A stretch of 64,000 bases of DNA from Carboxydocella thermautotrophica (GTDB lineage Bacteria > Bacillota > GCA-003054495 > Carboxydocellales > Carboxydocellaceae). Each line of letters starts with the position of its first letter. The stretch's first letter is position 1. The translations under genes and the position numbers were made by a program. A model generated the notes under the pieces. It was not told the DNA's origin. It searched no databases and saw nothing but the letters and a program-made list of their open reading frames with translations. Shown here piece by piece: positions 17,674 through 27,362 of the stretch. Location: contig CP028514.1 in NCBI GenBank assembly GCA_003054495.1, forward strand, positions 1,279,501-1,343,500, written 5' to 3'.

Positions 17674-18717
17674 GTGGAGAGCTTACGCTGGCGAGAAGGG
17701 ATATTGGAGATACTGGATCAAACCAGGCTTCCATTAACCATCGAATATGTACAATCCTCGGACTATCTGGCGGTAGCCAATGCCATTAAATCTATGCAAG
17801 TGCGCGGTGCGCCGGCTATAGGAGCGGCGGCTGCCTTTGGCTATGCCATGGGGGCCCGGGAACATCAAAACCTGCCCAGAGAGCAATTTCTGGCGGAAAT
17901 GCAAGAGGTGAAACAGGTCCTGGCCAGCACCAGGCCTACAGCTGTTAACCTGTTCTGGGCCTTAGATCGTATGGAGAAGAAACTGCTAGAGGTATCCCAC
18001 TTGCAGCCTGCAGAAATAGCCGACATTCTTCTGGAGGAGGCTAAAGCTATACACCAGGAAGATCTGGAGTTGAATCGCCGTATGGGTGAATATGGACAAC
18101 AGCTGATTCCCTCCGGAGCCCGTATTCTTACCCACTGTAATGCAGGGGCCCTGGCAACAGCAGGGTTTGGTACTGCCCTGGGGGTAATCAGAGCTGCCCA
18201 TGCTGCTGGCAAACAGGTACAGGTTTATGCTGATGAAACCAGACCTTTGCTGCAGGGGGCTCGCTTAACTGCCTTTGAACTTATGCAGGATGGGATTCCG
18301 GTTACCTTAATTACCGATAATATGGCCGGTTATCTGATGCGGCGGGGAATGGTTGATCTGGTCATAGTTGGTGCAGACCGCATTACTGCCAATGGCGATG
18401 TGGCCAATAAGATTGGTACTTATGGCTTAGCTGTTTTAGCCAAAGAAAATAAGATTCCATTTTATGTGGCGGCACCATATTCCACAGTGGACTTGACTTT
18501 GGCTTCCGGAGACGATATACCTATCGAAGAAAGAGATCCCCGGGAAATAACTCATATATGCGGCCAGCGGATTGCTCCCGAAGGGGTAAAAGTCTTTAAT
18601 CCAGCCTTTGATATTACTCCCAATTATTTGATTGATGCCATTATTACCGAAAAAGGAATTATCAGAAAGCCCTATAAAGTCAATTTGCAAAAAACATATG
18701 GGGAGGGAGCAAAATGA
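17674..18717 (+). CDS. mtnA: Methylthioribose-1-phosphate isomerase
   Basis: MtnA isomerises methylthioribose-1-phosphate to methylthioribulose-1-phosphate (MTRu-1-P). The 347-residue protein has [17 protein letters not shown] at about residue 47, the catalytic cysteine in [18 protein letters not shown] (about 153-170), and the catalytic aspartate in [20 protein letters not shown] (about 231-250). It uses a GTG start eight bases after AAAGGAGG and overlaps ahcY by four bases. The next classical salvage enzymes (MtnB dehydratase, MtnC, oxygen-dependent MtnD) are not here as a set; a class II aldolase is found instead. Confidence 0.95.
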   Translation: MESLRWREGILEILDQTRLPLTIEYVQSSDYLAVANAIKSMQVRGAPAIGAAAAFGYAMGAREHQNLPREQFLAEMQEVKQVLASTRPTAVNLFWALDRMEKKLLEVSHLQPAEIADILLEEAKAIHQEDLELNRRMGEYGQQLIPSGARILTHCNAGALATAGFGTALGVIRAAHAAGKQVQVYADETRPLLQGARLTAFELMQDGIPVTLITDNMAGYLMRRGMVDLVIVGADRITANGDVANKIGTYGLAVLAKENKIPFYVAAPYSTVDLTLASGDDIPIEERDPREITHICGQRIAPEGVKVFNPAFDITPNYLIDAIITEKGIIRKPYKVNLQKTYGEGAK

Positions 18718-19967
18718 ATTATCTAGTCAGAGATATCAACCTGGCGGAAAATGGCGCAAAAAAAATTGCCTGGGTTAAAGAACACATGCCGGTATTAAAT
18801 GAAATCCGTAAGGAATTTGAACGGGATAAACCTTTTAATGGAAAAAGAGTTGCCATTTCCATGCATTTAGAAGCCAAAACTGCTTACCTGGCTCTGGTTT
18901 TGCAAGCCGGGGGCGCAAATGTTAGCATCACAGGCTCTAATCCCCTCTCCACTCAGGATGATGTAGCAGCAGCACTGGCGGCACAAGGTTTACAGGTATT
19001 CTCCTGGTATAATGCTACTCCTGAGGAATACAAACAGCATTTATTGATGGTACTGGACACCCGGCCGGATATTATTATAGATGATGGTGGCGATTTAATG
19101 CATTTAATTCACACAGAAAGGCCGGAATTGGCTAGCTCCATTATCGGTGGTTGTGAAGAAACTACTACCGGTGTCTTGCGCCTGCGGGCCCTGGAAAAGG
19201 AAAACCGCCTGCCCTTTCCTATGATCGCTGTTAATGACGCCTATAGTAAATATTTGTTTGACAATCGTTATGGGACCGGGGAGTCAGTCTGGACAGGGAT
19301 TATGCGAACTACTAATCTGATAGTTGCAGGTAAGACAGTGGTCGTTATTGGTTATGGCTGGTGTGGGAAAGGGGTAGCGATGCGAGCTAAAGGCCTGGGG
19401 GCCAAAATTATTATTTGTGAGGTTGACCCCATCAAAGCCATTGAAGCCCATATGGATGGGTTCCAGGTAATGACCATGGATGAGGCAGCGGCTTTAGGAG
19501 ATGTGTTTATTACAGTTACCGGTTGCAAGGATGTAATCCGGCGCTGGCATTATGAAAAAATGAAAAACGGGGTACTGCTGGCCAATGCCGGACACTTTGA
19601 TGTGGAAATCAATAAACCGGAGTTGAATGAACTGGCAATAAGCAAACGGGTAGTACGCAAAGATATTGAAGAATTTACGCTGGCAGATGGTCGGAAGTTA
19701 TATCTACTAGCAGAAGGACGACTGGTTAATCTGGCAGCGGGTGATGGCCATCCTGCCGAAATTATGGATACTTCCTTTGCCTTGCAAGCTCTGTCAGCCC
19801 GTTATCTAGTGGAAAATGGCACCAAACTGGAGAAAAAAGTATACCTGGTTAGTCCGGAGATTGATAGGAGAGTAGCAGAATTAAAACTGCAGTCTCTCGG
19901 AATTACCATAGATAAATTGACACCGGAACAGGAAGCCTATCTTTATGGCTGGCAACATGGTGAGTAA
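18714..19967 (+). CDS. ahcY: S-adenosylhomocysteinase
   Basis: AhcY hydrolyses S-adenosylhomocysteine to adenosine and homocysteine with bound NAD. The 417-residue protein has the Rossmann motif [20 protein letters not shown] around residues 205-224, the substrate region [18 protein letters not shown], and GCKDVI. Its length matches the bacterial class without the large insert. Coupling to mtnA by ATGA places SAM by-product recycling (SAH and MTA) in one operon. Confidence 0.95.
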   Translation: MNYLVRDINLAENGAKKIAWVKEHMPVLNEIRKEFERDKPFNGKRVAISMHLEAKTAYLALVLQAGGANVSITGSNPLSTQDDVAAALAAQGLQVFSWYNATPEEYKQHLLMVLDTRPDIIIDDGGDLMHLIHTERPELASSIIGGCEETTTGVLRLRALEKENRLPFPMIAVNDAYSKYLFDNRYGTGESVWTGIMRTTNLIVAGKTVVVIGYGWCGKGVAMRAKGLGAKIIICEVDPIKAIEAHMDGFQVMTMDEAAALGDVFITVTGCKDVIRRWHYEKMKNGVLLANAGHFDVEINKPELNELAISKRVVRKDIEEFTLADGRKLYLLAEGRLVNLAAGDGHPAEIMDTSFALQALSARYLVENGTKLEKKVYLVSPEIDRRVAELKLQSLGITIDKLTPEQEAYLYGWQHGE

Positions 19968-19987
19968 ACACTGGAAGGAGCACATTT

Positions 19988-21778
19988 ATGTTTGGCTGGA
20001 TGGGCAAAATTATTCGTATCGATCTAGACAATTATGAAGTAAAGGTAGACACAATTGTTGAAACAATTTACCGGCAATATATCGGGGGCAGGGGACTGGG
20101 AACTTATCTCCTTTACCGGGAAACGGATCCCGGTTTGGATCCCTTAAGTCCCCAGAACCCTTTAATTTTTACCGTTGGGCCCCTGACCGGAACGAAAGTA
20201 CCAACTTCCGGTAGATTTAGTCTATCCACTAAGTCGCCATTGACTGGAACCATTTTTGATTCCAATGCTGGTGGGGTCTGGGGGGTTAAGTTCAAACGCT
20301 GTGGCTTCGATGCCCTGTATATCAAAGGGAAGGCAGCAGAGCCGGTATATATAGTAATCAAGAATGACCAGATTCAAATAAAAGCTGCTGCTGAGCTCTG
20401 GGGAAGAGATACCAGGGAAACTACTGAATTGCTAAAACAAAAGGAAGGCAGTCAGGTAAGTGTAGCCTGTATTGGCCCTGCTGGAGAAAACCTGGTAAAA
20501 TATGCAGCTATCATTAACGACTATAGCCGGGCTTTGGGGCGCGGTGGTGTGGGAGCAGTTATGGGAGCCAAAAATCTCAAAGCCATAGTAGTTGATGGAG
20601 AGAAGAAGGTTCCTGTAGCAGATCCTGAGCGCCTGGATTTTGTGGTTTATGAAACTAATAAATGGCTAAAGGCTAATCCTATTACTTCCCAGGGACTCCC
20701 GGAATTTGGCACTGCAGTGCTGGTCAATCTTTTTAATGAACTGGGCATTTTACCCACTCGTAATTTTCAGCAGTCACAGTTCGAAAGGGCGGAAGATATT
20801 TCGGGAGAACGGCTAGCAGAAACCCTGACTATTAAGAGAAGTGGCTGTTATGCCTGTCCTATCCAGTGTTCCCGGGTTACTAAAGTAGGTGAACAATCAG
20901 GGGAAGGACCGGAGTATGAGACCATCTGGTCTTTTGGCGCTCAGTGTGGGATAGCTGACCTGGAGCTCATAACCCGGGCAAATTATCTCTGTAATTTGCT
21001 GGGTTTGGACACTATCTCTACAGGTAGCACCATTGGCTGTGCAATGGAACTGGCAGAAAAAGGGCATCTGACCGAGGATCTGGCTTTTGGTTCCCGGGAG
21101 AAAATACTGGAACTGATTGAATTTATCGCTTATCGACGGTCAATTGGAAATGACCTGGCGGAAGGCAGCAAAAGACTGGCAGAAAAATATGGAGCTCCCG
21201 AACTGGCTATGCAAGTAAAAGGCCTGGAGATGCCGGCCTATGATCCCAGGGGCACCCAGGGAATGGGACTGGCGCTGGCTACATCCAACCGCGGTGCCTG
21301 TCATTTACGAGCCTATATGGTAGGACCGGAAGTGCTGGGGGTACCGAAACTGGTAGATCCTTATAGCCCGGCAGGGAAGGCGGGGTTAACAATTAATTTC
21401 CAGAACATCAATGCCGCTATGGACACCCTGGTACTCTGCCGCTTTATTGGACTGGCGGTTTCAGAAGAATACTTTGCCCGCTTGCTGACTGCAGTGACAG
21501 GTATCAATTATCAGCCTCAGGATTTGCATATCATCGGGGAACGCATCTGGAACCTGGAAAGGCTATTTAATCTTAAAGCCGGCTTTAGCGCAGCTGATGA
21601 TACTCTTCCCCCAAGACTTTTAAAAGAACCAGTTCAATCGGGACCTGCTGCCGGTATGGTGGTACAGTTGGAAACCATGGTAAGGGAATATTACCATTAT
21701 CGGGGCTGGGACAAGCAAGGAGTGCCCACTCCCGCCAAATTAAGACAGTTAGGACTGGAGGAAGACCATAGTGCTTAA
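19988..21778 (+). CDS. aor: Tungsten-type aldehyde:ferredoxin oxidoreductase
   Basis: AOR-family enzymes oxidise aldehydes to acids, or run in reverse, with a bis-pterin tungsten cofactor and one 4Fe-4S cluster, using ferredoxin. The 596-residue protein has the family opening GKIIRIDLDNYEV and YIGGRGLGTYLLY. Pterin-binding stretches are SGRFSLSTKSPLTGTIFDSN and YDPRGTQGMGLALATSNRG. The cluster cysteines are CYACPIQC (about residues 290-297) plus CNLLGLD around residue 337. It sits between ahcY and a class II aldolase whose start it overlaps by eight bases. That coupling suggests the aldolase's aldehyde product as its substrate, which is an inference. Confidence 0.92.
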   Translation: MFGWMGKIIRIDLDNYEVKVDTIVETIYRQYIGGRGLGTYLLYRETDPGLDPLSPQNPLIFTVGPLTGTKVPTSGRFSLSTKSPLTGTIFDSNAGGVWGVKFKRCGFDALYIKGKAAEPVYIVIKNDQIQIKAAAELWGRDTRETTELLKQKEGSQVSVACIGPAGENLVKYAAIINDYSRALGRGGVGAVMGAKNLKAIVVDGEKKVPVADPERLDFVVYETNKWLKANPITSQGLPEFGTAVLVNLFNELGILPTRNFQQSQFERAEDISGERLAETLTIKRSGCYACPIQCSRVTKVGEQSGEGPEYETIWSFGAQCGIADLELITRANYLCNLLGLDTISTGSTIGCAMELAEKGHLTEDLAFGSREKILELIEFIAYRRSIGNDLAEGSKRLAEKYGAPELAMQVKGLEMPAYDPRGTQGMGLALATSNRGACHLRAYMVGPEVLGVPKLVDPYSPAGKAGLTINFQNINAAMDTLVLCRFIGLAVSEEYFARLLTAVTGINYQPQDLHIIGERIWNLERLFNLKAGFSAADDTLPPRLLKEPVQSGPAAGMVVQLETMVREYYHYRGWDKQGVPTPAKLRQLGLEEDHSA

Positions 21779-22364
21779 TATGTTCCAGTTGGTAGGCCGG
21801 GACCTTTTTCAATCGGGATTAAACAATTCCCATAGTGGAAACTTAAGTATCAGGCAGGGAGACCGGATAATTATTACCCGTCGCGGAGCAATGCTGGGAC
21901 ATTTAACAGAGCGGGACCTAATTGAAACTGGGCTGGAGAAAAATGATTGCCATATTACCCTGGCGTCAACAGAAATTCGGGTCCACCGGGCCATTTACCG
22001 CAATACAGCGGCCCTGGCTATTGTCCATGCCCATCCGGTGTTTGCAACAACCCTGTCACTTTTGGAAGATGAGATTATACCTGTGGACTCAGAAGGAGCC
22101 TATTTGTTGCATAAAATACCAGTATTGAGTGTGGAACATACAGTGGGCTCACAGGAAGTTGAACAAAAACTCCCTGACTTATTGAAGGAATACAAGATTG
22201 TGATGGTTCGCGGCCATGGCAGTTTTGCTATTGGTCAATTGCTGGAAGAAGCCTATCAATTAACTGCCAGTCTGGAACACAGCTGTAAGATAGCTTATTA
22301 CACTCGCTTATTAAAAGAAAGGGAGAATCCGAAAGCTAAAACGAAGCAGCTGGCCCAGTGGTAG
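21771..22364 (+). CDS. Class II aldolase/adducin-family protein, candidate MTRu-1-P aldolase
   Basis: The 197-residue protein has the family zinc ligands in VHAHPVF (about residues 84-90) and a later histidine in RGHGSF (about 147), with the phosphate-binding segment NNSHSGNLSIR near the start. Members include fuculose-1-phosphate aldolase, ribulose-5-phosphate 4-epimerase and MtnB dehydratase. In the anaerobic MTA (DHAP) shunt of Rhodospirillum and some E. coli, a member splits methylthioribulose-1-phosphate to DHAP and 2-(methylthio)acetaldehyde. Its place right after mtnA, ahcY and an aldehyde oxidoreductase favours that role over dehydration. It has a GTG start overlapping AOR; ATG 21780 is an alternative. 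Confidence 0.8.
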   Translation: MLNMFQLVGRDLFQSGLNNSHSGNLSIRQGDRIIITRRGAMLGHLTERDLIETGLEKNDCHITLASTEIRVHRAIYRNTAALAIVHAHPVFATTLSLLEDEIIPVDSEGAYLLHKIPVLSVEHTVGSQEVEQKLPDLLKEYKIVMVRGHGSFAIGQLLEEAYQLTASLEHSCKIAYYTRLLKERENPKAKTKQLAQW

Positions 22365-22380
22365 AAAAGGAGGGTGCTTT

Positions 22381-23691
22381 ATGGGCAGTTTATTAATTAA
22401 AAACGCAACTGCTATATTGCCAATGACTGGGCCGGATCAGATTTTGTACAATGCTGATCTGGCCATTGAAGGCAAGGAAATCAAGTATGTCGGAAACGTG
22501 CCCGCTGAATTTCAACCCGATACAGTAATAGATGCCAGAGGCAAGGTCGTTATGCCGGGTCTGGTTAACTGTCACAACCATGCCGCAATGACGCTGCTGA
22601 GGAGTTATGCTGATGATTTACCATTAATGGAATGGCTACAGAAAAAAATCTGGCCAATCGAGGCCCATCTAAATAGTGAAGATGTATACTGGGGTTCATT
22701 GCTGGCCTGTGCTGAAATGGTTAAGAGTGGAACTACCCTCTTTGCTGATATGTATTTTGAAATGGGCAGAGTGGCTGAAGCTGCTCAGGTAGTAGGAATC
22801 AGAGCTAATTTGGCCCGGGGCATGATCGGCTTTGGACCGAATGCAGAGCGGGCCATTAATGAATCAGTAGAGCTGGTAGAATGCTGGCATTGCAAGGCAG
22901 ATGGCATGGTCAAGGTTATGCTTGGACCCCATGCACCTTATACCTGCCCACCCGAGTATCTGGAACGGGTAATGAAACTGGCTGATGATCTAAAAGTAGG
23001 TATCCATATTCACCTGGCAGAAACTAAAGCCGAAGTGGAAGAAATTAAAGAAAAATACGGCACCACTCCTGTTAAATTGATGGACCAGATTGGTCTCTTT
23101 AAGGGACGGCAGGTTCTGGCCGCGCACTGTGTCCATTTAACTGATGAAGAGATGGAAATACTGGCCAACCATAAAGTTGGAATTGCGCATAATCCGGAGA
23201 GCAACATGAAGCTTGCTTCTGGAGTGGCCCCAGTTCCCCGCCTCCTGGAGTTAGGGGCTGTGGTTGGCCTGGGGACAGATGGGCCTTCCTCTAACAATAA
23301 CCTGGATCTAATGCAGGAAATGAGAAGCGCAGCTCTACTACATAAAGTTTTTACCATGAACCCTACGGTGTTGCCTGCTTACACAGCTCTGGAGATGGCT
23401 ACGGTTAAAGGGGCTCAGGCCCTTGGCTACGATAATCTGGGGCAGTTGCAACCAGGATACCTGGCTGATATCATCTTAATCGATCTGGAGAAGCCCCATT
23501 TATACCCGCGCCATGACCTGATAGCCAATCTGGTCTATTCGGCTACTGCAGCAGACGTAGATACGGTGATTGTTAACGGTCGAGTCATCATGACCGAACG
23601 CAAACTTCTTTTTGTTGATGAAAAGGAAGTTATTGAGAGAGCAGAAGCCCGGACGAAGGAACTACTGGCCCGGGCTGCCAGCGAAAAATAG
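22381..23691 (+). CDS. mtaD: 5-Methylthioadenosine/S-adenosylhomocysteine deaminase
   Basis: This amidohydrolase (436 residues) has the metal ligands HNHAAMTLLR (about residues 66-75), HIHLAETKAE (about 207), AAHCVHLT (about 243) and the catalytic aspartate in LGTDGPSSNNN (about 298). It deaminates MTA, SAH or adenosine to inosine-type nucleosides. Relatives in some futalosine organisms deaminate aminofutalosine, so a role in menaquinone synthesis is possible. It is the last gene of the MTA/SAH run and is followed by a terminator. Confidence 0.9.
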   Translation: MGSLLIKNATAILPMTGPDQILYNADLAIEGKEIKYVGNVPAEFQPDTVIDARGKVVMPGLVNCHNHAAMTLLRSYADDLPLMEWLQKKIWPIEAHLNSEDVYWGSLLACAEMVKSGTTLFADMYFEMGRVAEAAQVVGIRANLARGMIGFGPNAERAINESVELVECWHCKADGMVKVMLGPHAPYTCPPEYLERVMKLADDLKVGIHIHLAETKAEVEEIKEKYGTTPVKLMDQIGLFKGRQVLAAHCVHLTDEEMEILANHKVGIAHNPESNMKLASGVAPVPRLLELGAVVGLGTDGPSSNNNLDLMQEMRSAALLHKVFTMNPTVLPAYTALEMATVKGAQALGYDNLGQLQPGYLADIILIDLEKPHLYPRHDLIANLVYSATAADVDTVIVNGRVIMTERKLLFVDEKEVIERAEARTKELLARAASEK

Positions 23692-23697
23692 GGAAAA

Positions 23698-23725
23698 GTA
23701 GCCTGTCCCGTTGGGGCAGGCTTTT
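23698..23725 (+). terminator. Terminator after mtaD
   Basis: GCCTGTCCC (23701-23709) and GGGGCAGGC (23713-23721) form a 9-bp stem with a 3-base loop and four T after it. Confidence 0.75.
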
Positions 23726-23752
23726 GCCGTTTTATAAAAGGAGTGATATAAT
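23724..23752 (+). promoter_or_regulatory. Extended -10 promoter for the DUF2600 gene
   Basis: TTGCCG (23724-23729), 17 bases, then TATAAT (23747-23752), with TG one base before the -10. It begins in the T-tail of the terminator just upstream. Confidence 0.6.
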
Positions 23753-23781
23753 CATAGTGATTCATTGACAGGAGGTAGCTC

Positions 23782-24813
23782 ATGAAAAAAGCGGTTCAAT
23801 GGACAAAATGGCTGTACAGGTATATCGTGGAAGTTATGCCTCAGGTAGAACAAAGGCTTGCTAACTGGAAAGAGCTAGCGGAAAGAATGCCCGAAAATTT
23901 ATTAAAAACTCAAGCTCTAGCAAGCATTGAACATAAAAAGTTCCACTGTATTGGAGGGGCAGTTTTTGCCCTTTATCCAGGGGCCAGGCAGCAGGAAGTG
24001 CTTGATTTTATAGTTGCCTTTCAGACAATCAGTGATTATCTGGATAATCTCTGTGATCGGGCCCAGGTAATTGAAGAGCAAGCTTTTCGGCAGTTGCATT
24101 ATGCCATGCTGGATGCAATTAGGCCGGCAGCAGCCAGCCGTGATTATTATCTTAATTATCCTGTAAAGAATGATGGCGGTTATTTAAACCAGCTGGTTAC
24201 GACCTGTCAAAAGGCATTAAAGAGTTTGGGCTGGGATGAATCCAAAGCTCACCTAGCAGCAGAGTGGGTTACCTTATACAGTGAACTTCAGATCTATAAA
24301 CACCTGGATTGGTCAGTGCGGGAAAAAAAGTTAGAGACATGGGCTAGAGAAGCTGGAAAGAGTTACTGGAATCTATATCCCATGGAATTTGCGGCTGCTA
24401 CAGGTTCTACCCTGGGAGTGTTTGCTCTGGTAGCAGGCTTGGAGCCACAAGAAGCGAGTTATTATTTTCCCTGGATTACGGGTTTACATATACTTTTAGA
24501 TTACTATATTGACCAGGAGGAAGACAAAAAAGAGGGAGATCTGAATTTTCATTTTTATTATGCGACTGATGCGGAAAGGGAAAAACGCTTGATTCTGTTT
24601 TATAAAAATGCTAAAGATTCAATTAACAAGCTCCAGTATAATAGTTTTCATGAGCTGGTGATTACGGGGTTACTGGCTATGTATCTTTCAGATCCCAAAA
24701 CGAATGTACCGACTCTAATGTCGGGAAGACAATTAATATTAAAGGAAAGTAGCCTGGAAGCTCAAATTTTACATACCCTTTGTGTATTTTTAAGAAAAGC
24801 TGGCAAGTTGTAG
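23782..24813 (+). CDS. DUF2600 family protein (YtpB-like terpene synthase)
   Basis: The 343-residue protein matches the DUF2600 family, whose Bacillus member YtpB makes tetraprenyl-beta-curcumene from heptaprenyl diphosphate in spore-forming cells. Two acidic clusters stand out: TISDYLDNLCDR around residue 75 and LLDYYIDQEEDKK around 234, which could bind diphosphate-Mg. It has its own promoter and terminator boundaries. The true substrate is unknown. It would draw on the same heptaprenyl pool that supplies the menaquinone tail. Confidence 0.75.
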   Translation: MKKAVQWTKWLYRYIVEVMPQVEQRLANWKELAERMPENLLKTQALASIEHKKFHCIGGAVFALYPGARQQEVLDFIVAFQTISDYLDNLCDRAQVIEEQAFRQLHYAMLDAIRPAAASRDYYLNYPVKNDGGYLNQLVTTCQKALKSLGWDESKAHLAAEWVTLYSELQIYKHLDWSVREKKLETWAREAGKSYWNLYPMEFAAATGSTLGVFALVAGLEPQEASYYFPWITGLHILLDYYIDQEEDKKEGDLNFHFYYATDAEREKRLILFYKNAKDSINKLQYNSFHELVITGLLAMYLSDPKTNVPTLMSGRQLILKESSLEAQILHTLCVFLRKAGKL

Positions 24814-24825
24814 GGAGCTGATATT

Positions 24826-26496
24826 ATGAGCTTATTGCTAACCCTGTTTGAGAGGTTAACAGTAGTAGTAACGATAGCTTACCTTTTTTCACGTACCCCC
24901 TTGTTTCGGAGATTGTTACGCCAGGATTTGACCTGGCGAGAAAAAGGGGGGATGGTGATTATTTTTGGGATAATCACCATTCTGGGCACTTATTATGGTA
25001 TTCCAGTCAAAGGTGCCATCGCCAACTCCCGCGCAGTAGGAGCCATAGTGGCCGGTTTGCTAGGGGGACCAGCAGTAGGAGCTATAACTGGCCTTATCGG
25101 AGGAATTCACCGCTGGTCTCTGGGAGGATTTACGGGTTTTGCCTGTGCTGTTTCCACTACAATAGAGGGACTGTTAGGAGGCCTGGTCAATAAATACTGG
25201 CCCAAACAAGCGATGGACTGGCGAGTAGGTTTTGTTACCGGCTTCATTGCTGAATCTTTACAGATGCTGATCATTCTTGCTTTAGCCCGTCCTTTTGTTT
25301 CAGCTCTTGATCTGGTGAAAGTAATAGCAGCACCAATGACTATTGTCAACGCAGCTGGGATTGCTATTTTTATTATGATAGTCCGCCAGAGTTTTCAGGA
25401 ACAGGAACGAATAGCTGCCTTTATGGCACAACTGGCCCTGAAGATTGCTAATTATACTTTGCCTATTTTACGCCATGGACTGACTATCCAATCTGCCGGG
25501 GAAGTTGCTCAGATAATTTTAAGAGAAACCGGTTCAGCAGCGGTAGCGATAACTGACCGGGAAAACATTCTGGCACATGTAGGTGCCGGCAGTGACCATC
25601 ATCTACCCGGTCAGCCTATCCAGACAGAGGCAACCCGGATAGTAATTGAAACTGGTCAAACCAAAATTGCTGGTAGCAGGCAGGAAATCGACTGTTCCCA
25701 TCCGACCTGTCCTTTAAATACAGCGGTAATAGTTCCATTAAGGCAAAATCAACAGGTAGTAGGTACTTTGAAAATCTACCATCGTACCAACAAACCTGTA
25801 ACAGAAGTGGAAATAGAATTTGCCAATGGTCTAGCCCACCTGTTTTCCACCCAGCTGGAGCTGGCGGAACTGGAACGGCGTTCTCAATTACTGGCTGATG
25901 CTGAAATAAGAGCGTTACAGGCCCAGATTAACCCTCATTTTTTATTTAATGCCCTTAATACTATTATGTTATTTTGTCGTACCGATCCAGAAAAAGCGAG
26001 AGGTCTATTGGCGCAGTTAGGCGACTATTTTCGCAAAAATCTTCAGGACAACAAACGACTGGTGGATATCAGAGAGGAAATCGAACACGTAAAAGCCTAT
26101 TTAGCGATTGAGGAGGCCCGTTTTGGCCATCGCATTGCTATAACCTGGCAGATTGATCCTGAATTGAGACCGGTAAAGATTCCCCCGTTAACTCTACAAC
26201 CATTAGTTGAAAATGCCCTGCGTCATGGATTGTTGCCCAAACGGGGTTTTGGCAATTTGCAAATAGGTATTAAACAAGAGCGGAACCAGGCACTGGTCTG
26301 GATAGAAGATGATGGCGTAGGGTTCAATCAAACAAAAAAAGAATCAGATGGGAGTGGAATGGGGCTGAAAAATGTGGATGCCCGTCTGCGTAGCTGGTTT
26401 GGCCCGGAAGCGGGGTTAAAGATAATTAGTCCATTGCCAGGTCAGACTTATGGAACCAGGGTGGAGTTTGTTATACCGGAAGGAGTACAAAAATGA
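24826..26496 (+). CDS. LytS-type membrane sensor histidine kinase
   Basis: The 556-residue protein has a 5TMR-LYT membrane domain (about residues 1-190, including NSRAVGAIVAGLLGGP). A GAF-like domain follows (about 210-345), with GAGSDHH and CSHPTCPLNTAVIVPL. Next come the phospho-acceptor segment ALQAQINPHFLFNALNTI (about 365-382) and a HATPase domain with LVENALRHG and DDGVGF. It overlaps the response regulator by four bases and is followed by cstA. E. coli BtsS/BtsR control the CstA-family pyruvate importer BtsT, so sensing of external pyruvate or a related nutrient is a reasonable inference. Confidence 0.9.
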   Translation: MSLLLTLFERLTVVVTIAYLFSRTPLFRRLLRQDLTWREKGGMVIIFGIITILGTYYGIPVKGAIANSRAVGAIVAGLLGGPAVGAITGLIGGIHRWSLGGFTGFACAVSTTIEGLLGGLVNKYWPKQAMDWRVGFVTGFIAESLQMLIILALARPFVSALDLVKVIAAPMTIVNAAGIAIFIMIVRQSFQEQERIAAFMAQLALKIANYTLPILRHGLTIQSAGEVAQIILRETGSAAVAITDRENILAHVGAGSDHHLPGQPIQTEATRIVIETGQTKIAGSRQEIDCSHPTCPLNTAVIVPLRQNQQVVGTLKIYHRTNKPVTEVEIEFANGLAHLFSTQLELAELERRSQLLADAEIRALQAQINPHFLFNALNTIMLFCRTDPEKARGLLAQLGDYFRKNLQDNKRLVDIREEIEHVKAYLAIEEARFGHRIAITWQIDPELRPVKIPPLTLQPLVENALRHGLLPKRGFGNLQIGIKQERNQALVWIEDDGVGFNQTKKESDGSGMGLKNVDARLRSWFGPEAGLKIISPLPGQTYGTRVEFVIPEGVQK

Positions 26497-27251
26497 AAAT
26501 CAGGGTACTAATAGTCGATGATGAACTGCCAGCTAGACAAGAGTTAAAATTCCTGCTAAAAGATTATCCCGAAATTGAAGTAGCAGGGGAAGCTGATAGT
26601 GGACAGGAAGCCCTTGAACTGGCACAACAACTGGAGCCAGAACTGGTTTTTTTGGATATTCAGTTACATGACATGTCCGGACTTGAAGTAGCAAAATTTC
26701 TGGCAAGGCTAGTACCCCGGACCAGAGTAATTTTTGTTACAGCATATGACCAGTATGCGATCGAGGCTTTTGAACTTCATGCCCTGGATTATTTGCTGAA
26801 ACCGGTGAATAAAATAAGATTACAAAAAACTATCCAGGAATGGAAAAATATCAAAGCCGTTAATGAGCATTATCAAATTTTAAAAGAAACAATAGAACAT
26901 CTACAAAAAGGGAAAAAGACAAAAATCCCTGCAATAAAAGATGGAAGGATTTTGTTGATTAACCAGGAAGATATTCTCTATATCAAAGCAGAGGGCAGGA
27001 ATGCCGTTGTCAGGGTTGAGGGCCACGATTTTCCAACGAATTTCTCACTATATGAAATTGCCCAGAAACTCAACCAGGATAGTTTTCTAAAGGTTCATCG
27101 CAGTTATATAGTTAATCTGGAAGCTATCGTGGAAATCGTCCCCTGGTTTAAAGGTACTTACAATCTGATCTTTAGAGATAAAGAGGCAGAAGTAGTTCCT
27201 GTCAGCCGATCCTACGTCAATGAATTTAGAGAAAAACTAGGGCTTGTTTAG
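26493..27251 (+). CDS. LytR/AlgR-family response regulator
   Basis: The 252-residue regulator has a receiver domain with the acid pocket VDDE (9-12), phospho-acceptor Asp in LVFLDIQLHDMSGLE (about residue 55), the TAYDQYA threonine and the KPVN lysine. A LytTR DNA-binding domain covers about 145-250 (FLKVHRSYIVNL). It pairs with the overlapping LytS kinase. LytTR proteins bind paired direct repeats upstream of targets, and the short gap before cstA is the obvious place. Confidence 0.93.
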   Translation: MKIRVLIVDDELPARQELKFLLKDYPEIEVAGEADSGQEALELAQQLEPELVFLDIQLHDMSGLEVAKFLARLVPRTRVIFVTAYDQYAIEAFELHALDYLLKPVNKIRLQKTIQEWKNIKAVNEHYQILKETIEHLQKGKKTKIPAIKDGRILLINQEDILYIKAEGRNAVVRVEGHDFPTNFSLYEIAQKLNQDSFLKVHRSYIVNLEAIVEIVPWFKGTYNLIFRDKEAEVVPVSRSYVNEFREKLGLV

Positions 27252-27260
27252 ACCATTTCG

Positions 27261-27300
27261 TGTCGATTTTAGGACATTTTATGTCGAAAATGCTGTCGAA
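27261..27300 (+). promoter_or_regulatory. Cluster of TGTCGA repeats upstream of cstA
   Basis: TGTCGA begins at 27261, 27282 and 27294; the last two extend to TGTCGAA, the core of the Spo0A box. They are 12 bases apart, about one helical turn. They could be Spo0A sites or operators of the adjacent LytTR regulator. I do not see a good -35/-10 pair to anchor them. Confidence 0.45.
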
Positions 27301-27362
27301 AAGGCGGTATGGCAGTACACTGAAAATGCAATTATAAGTCTTTTTGCAGGAGGTGTACTGAT

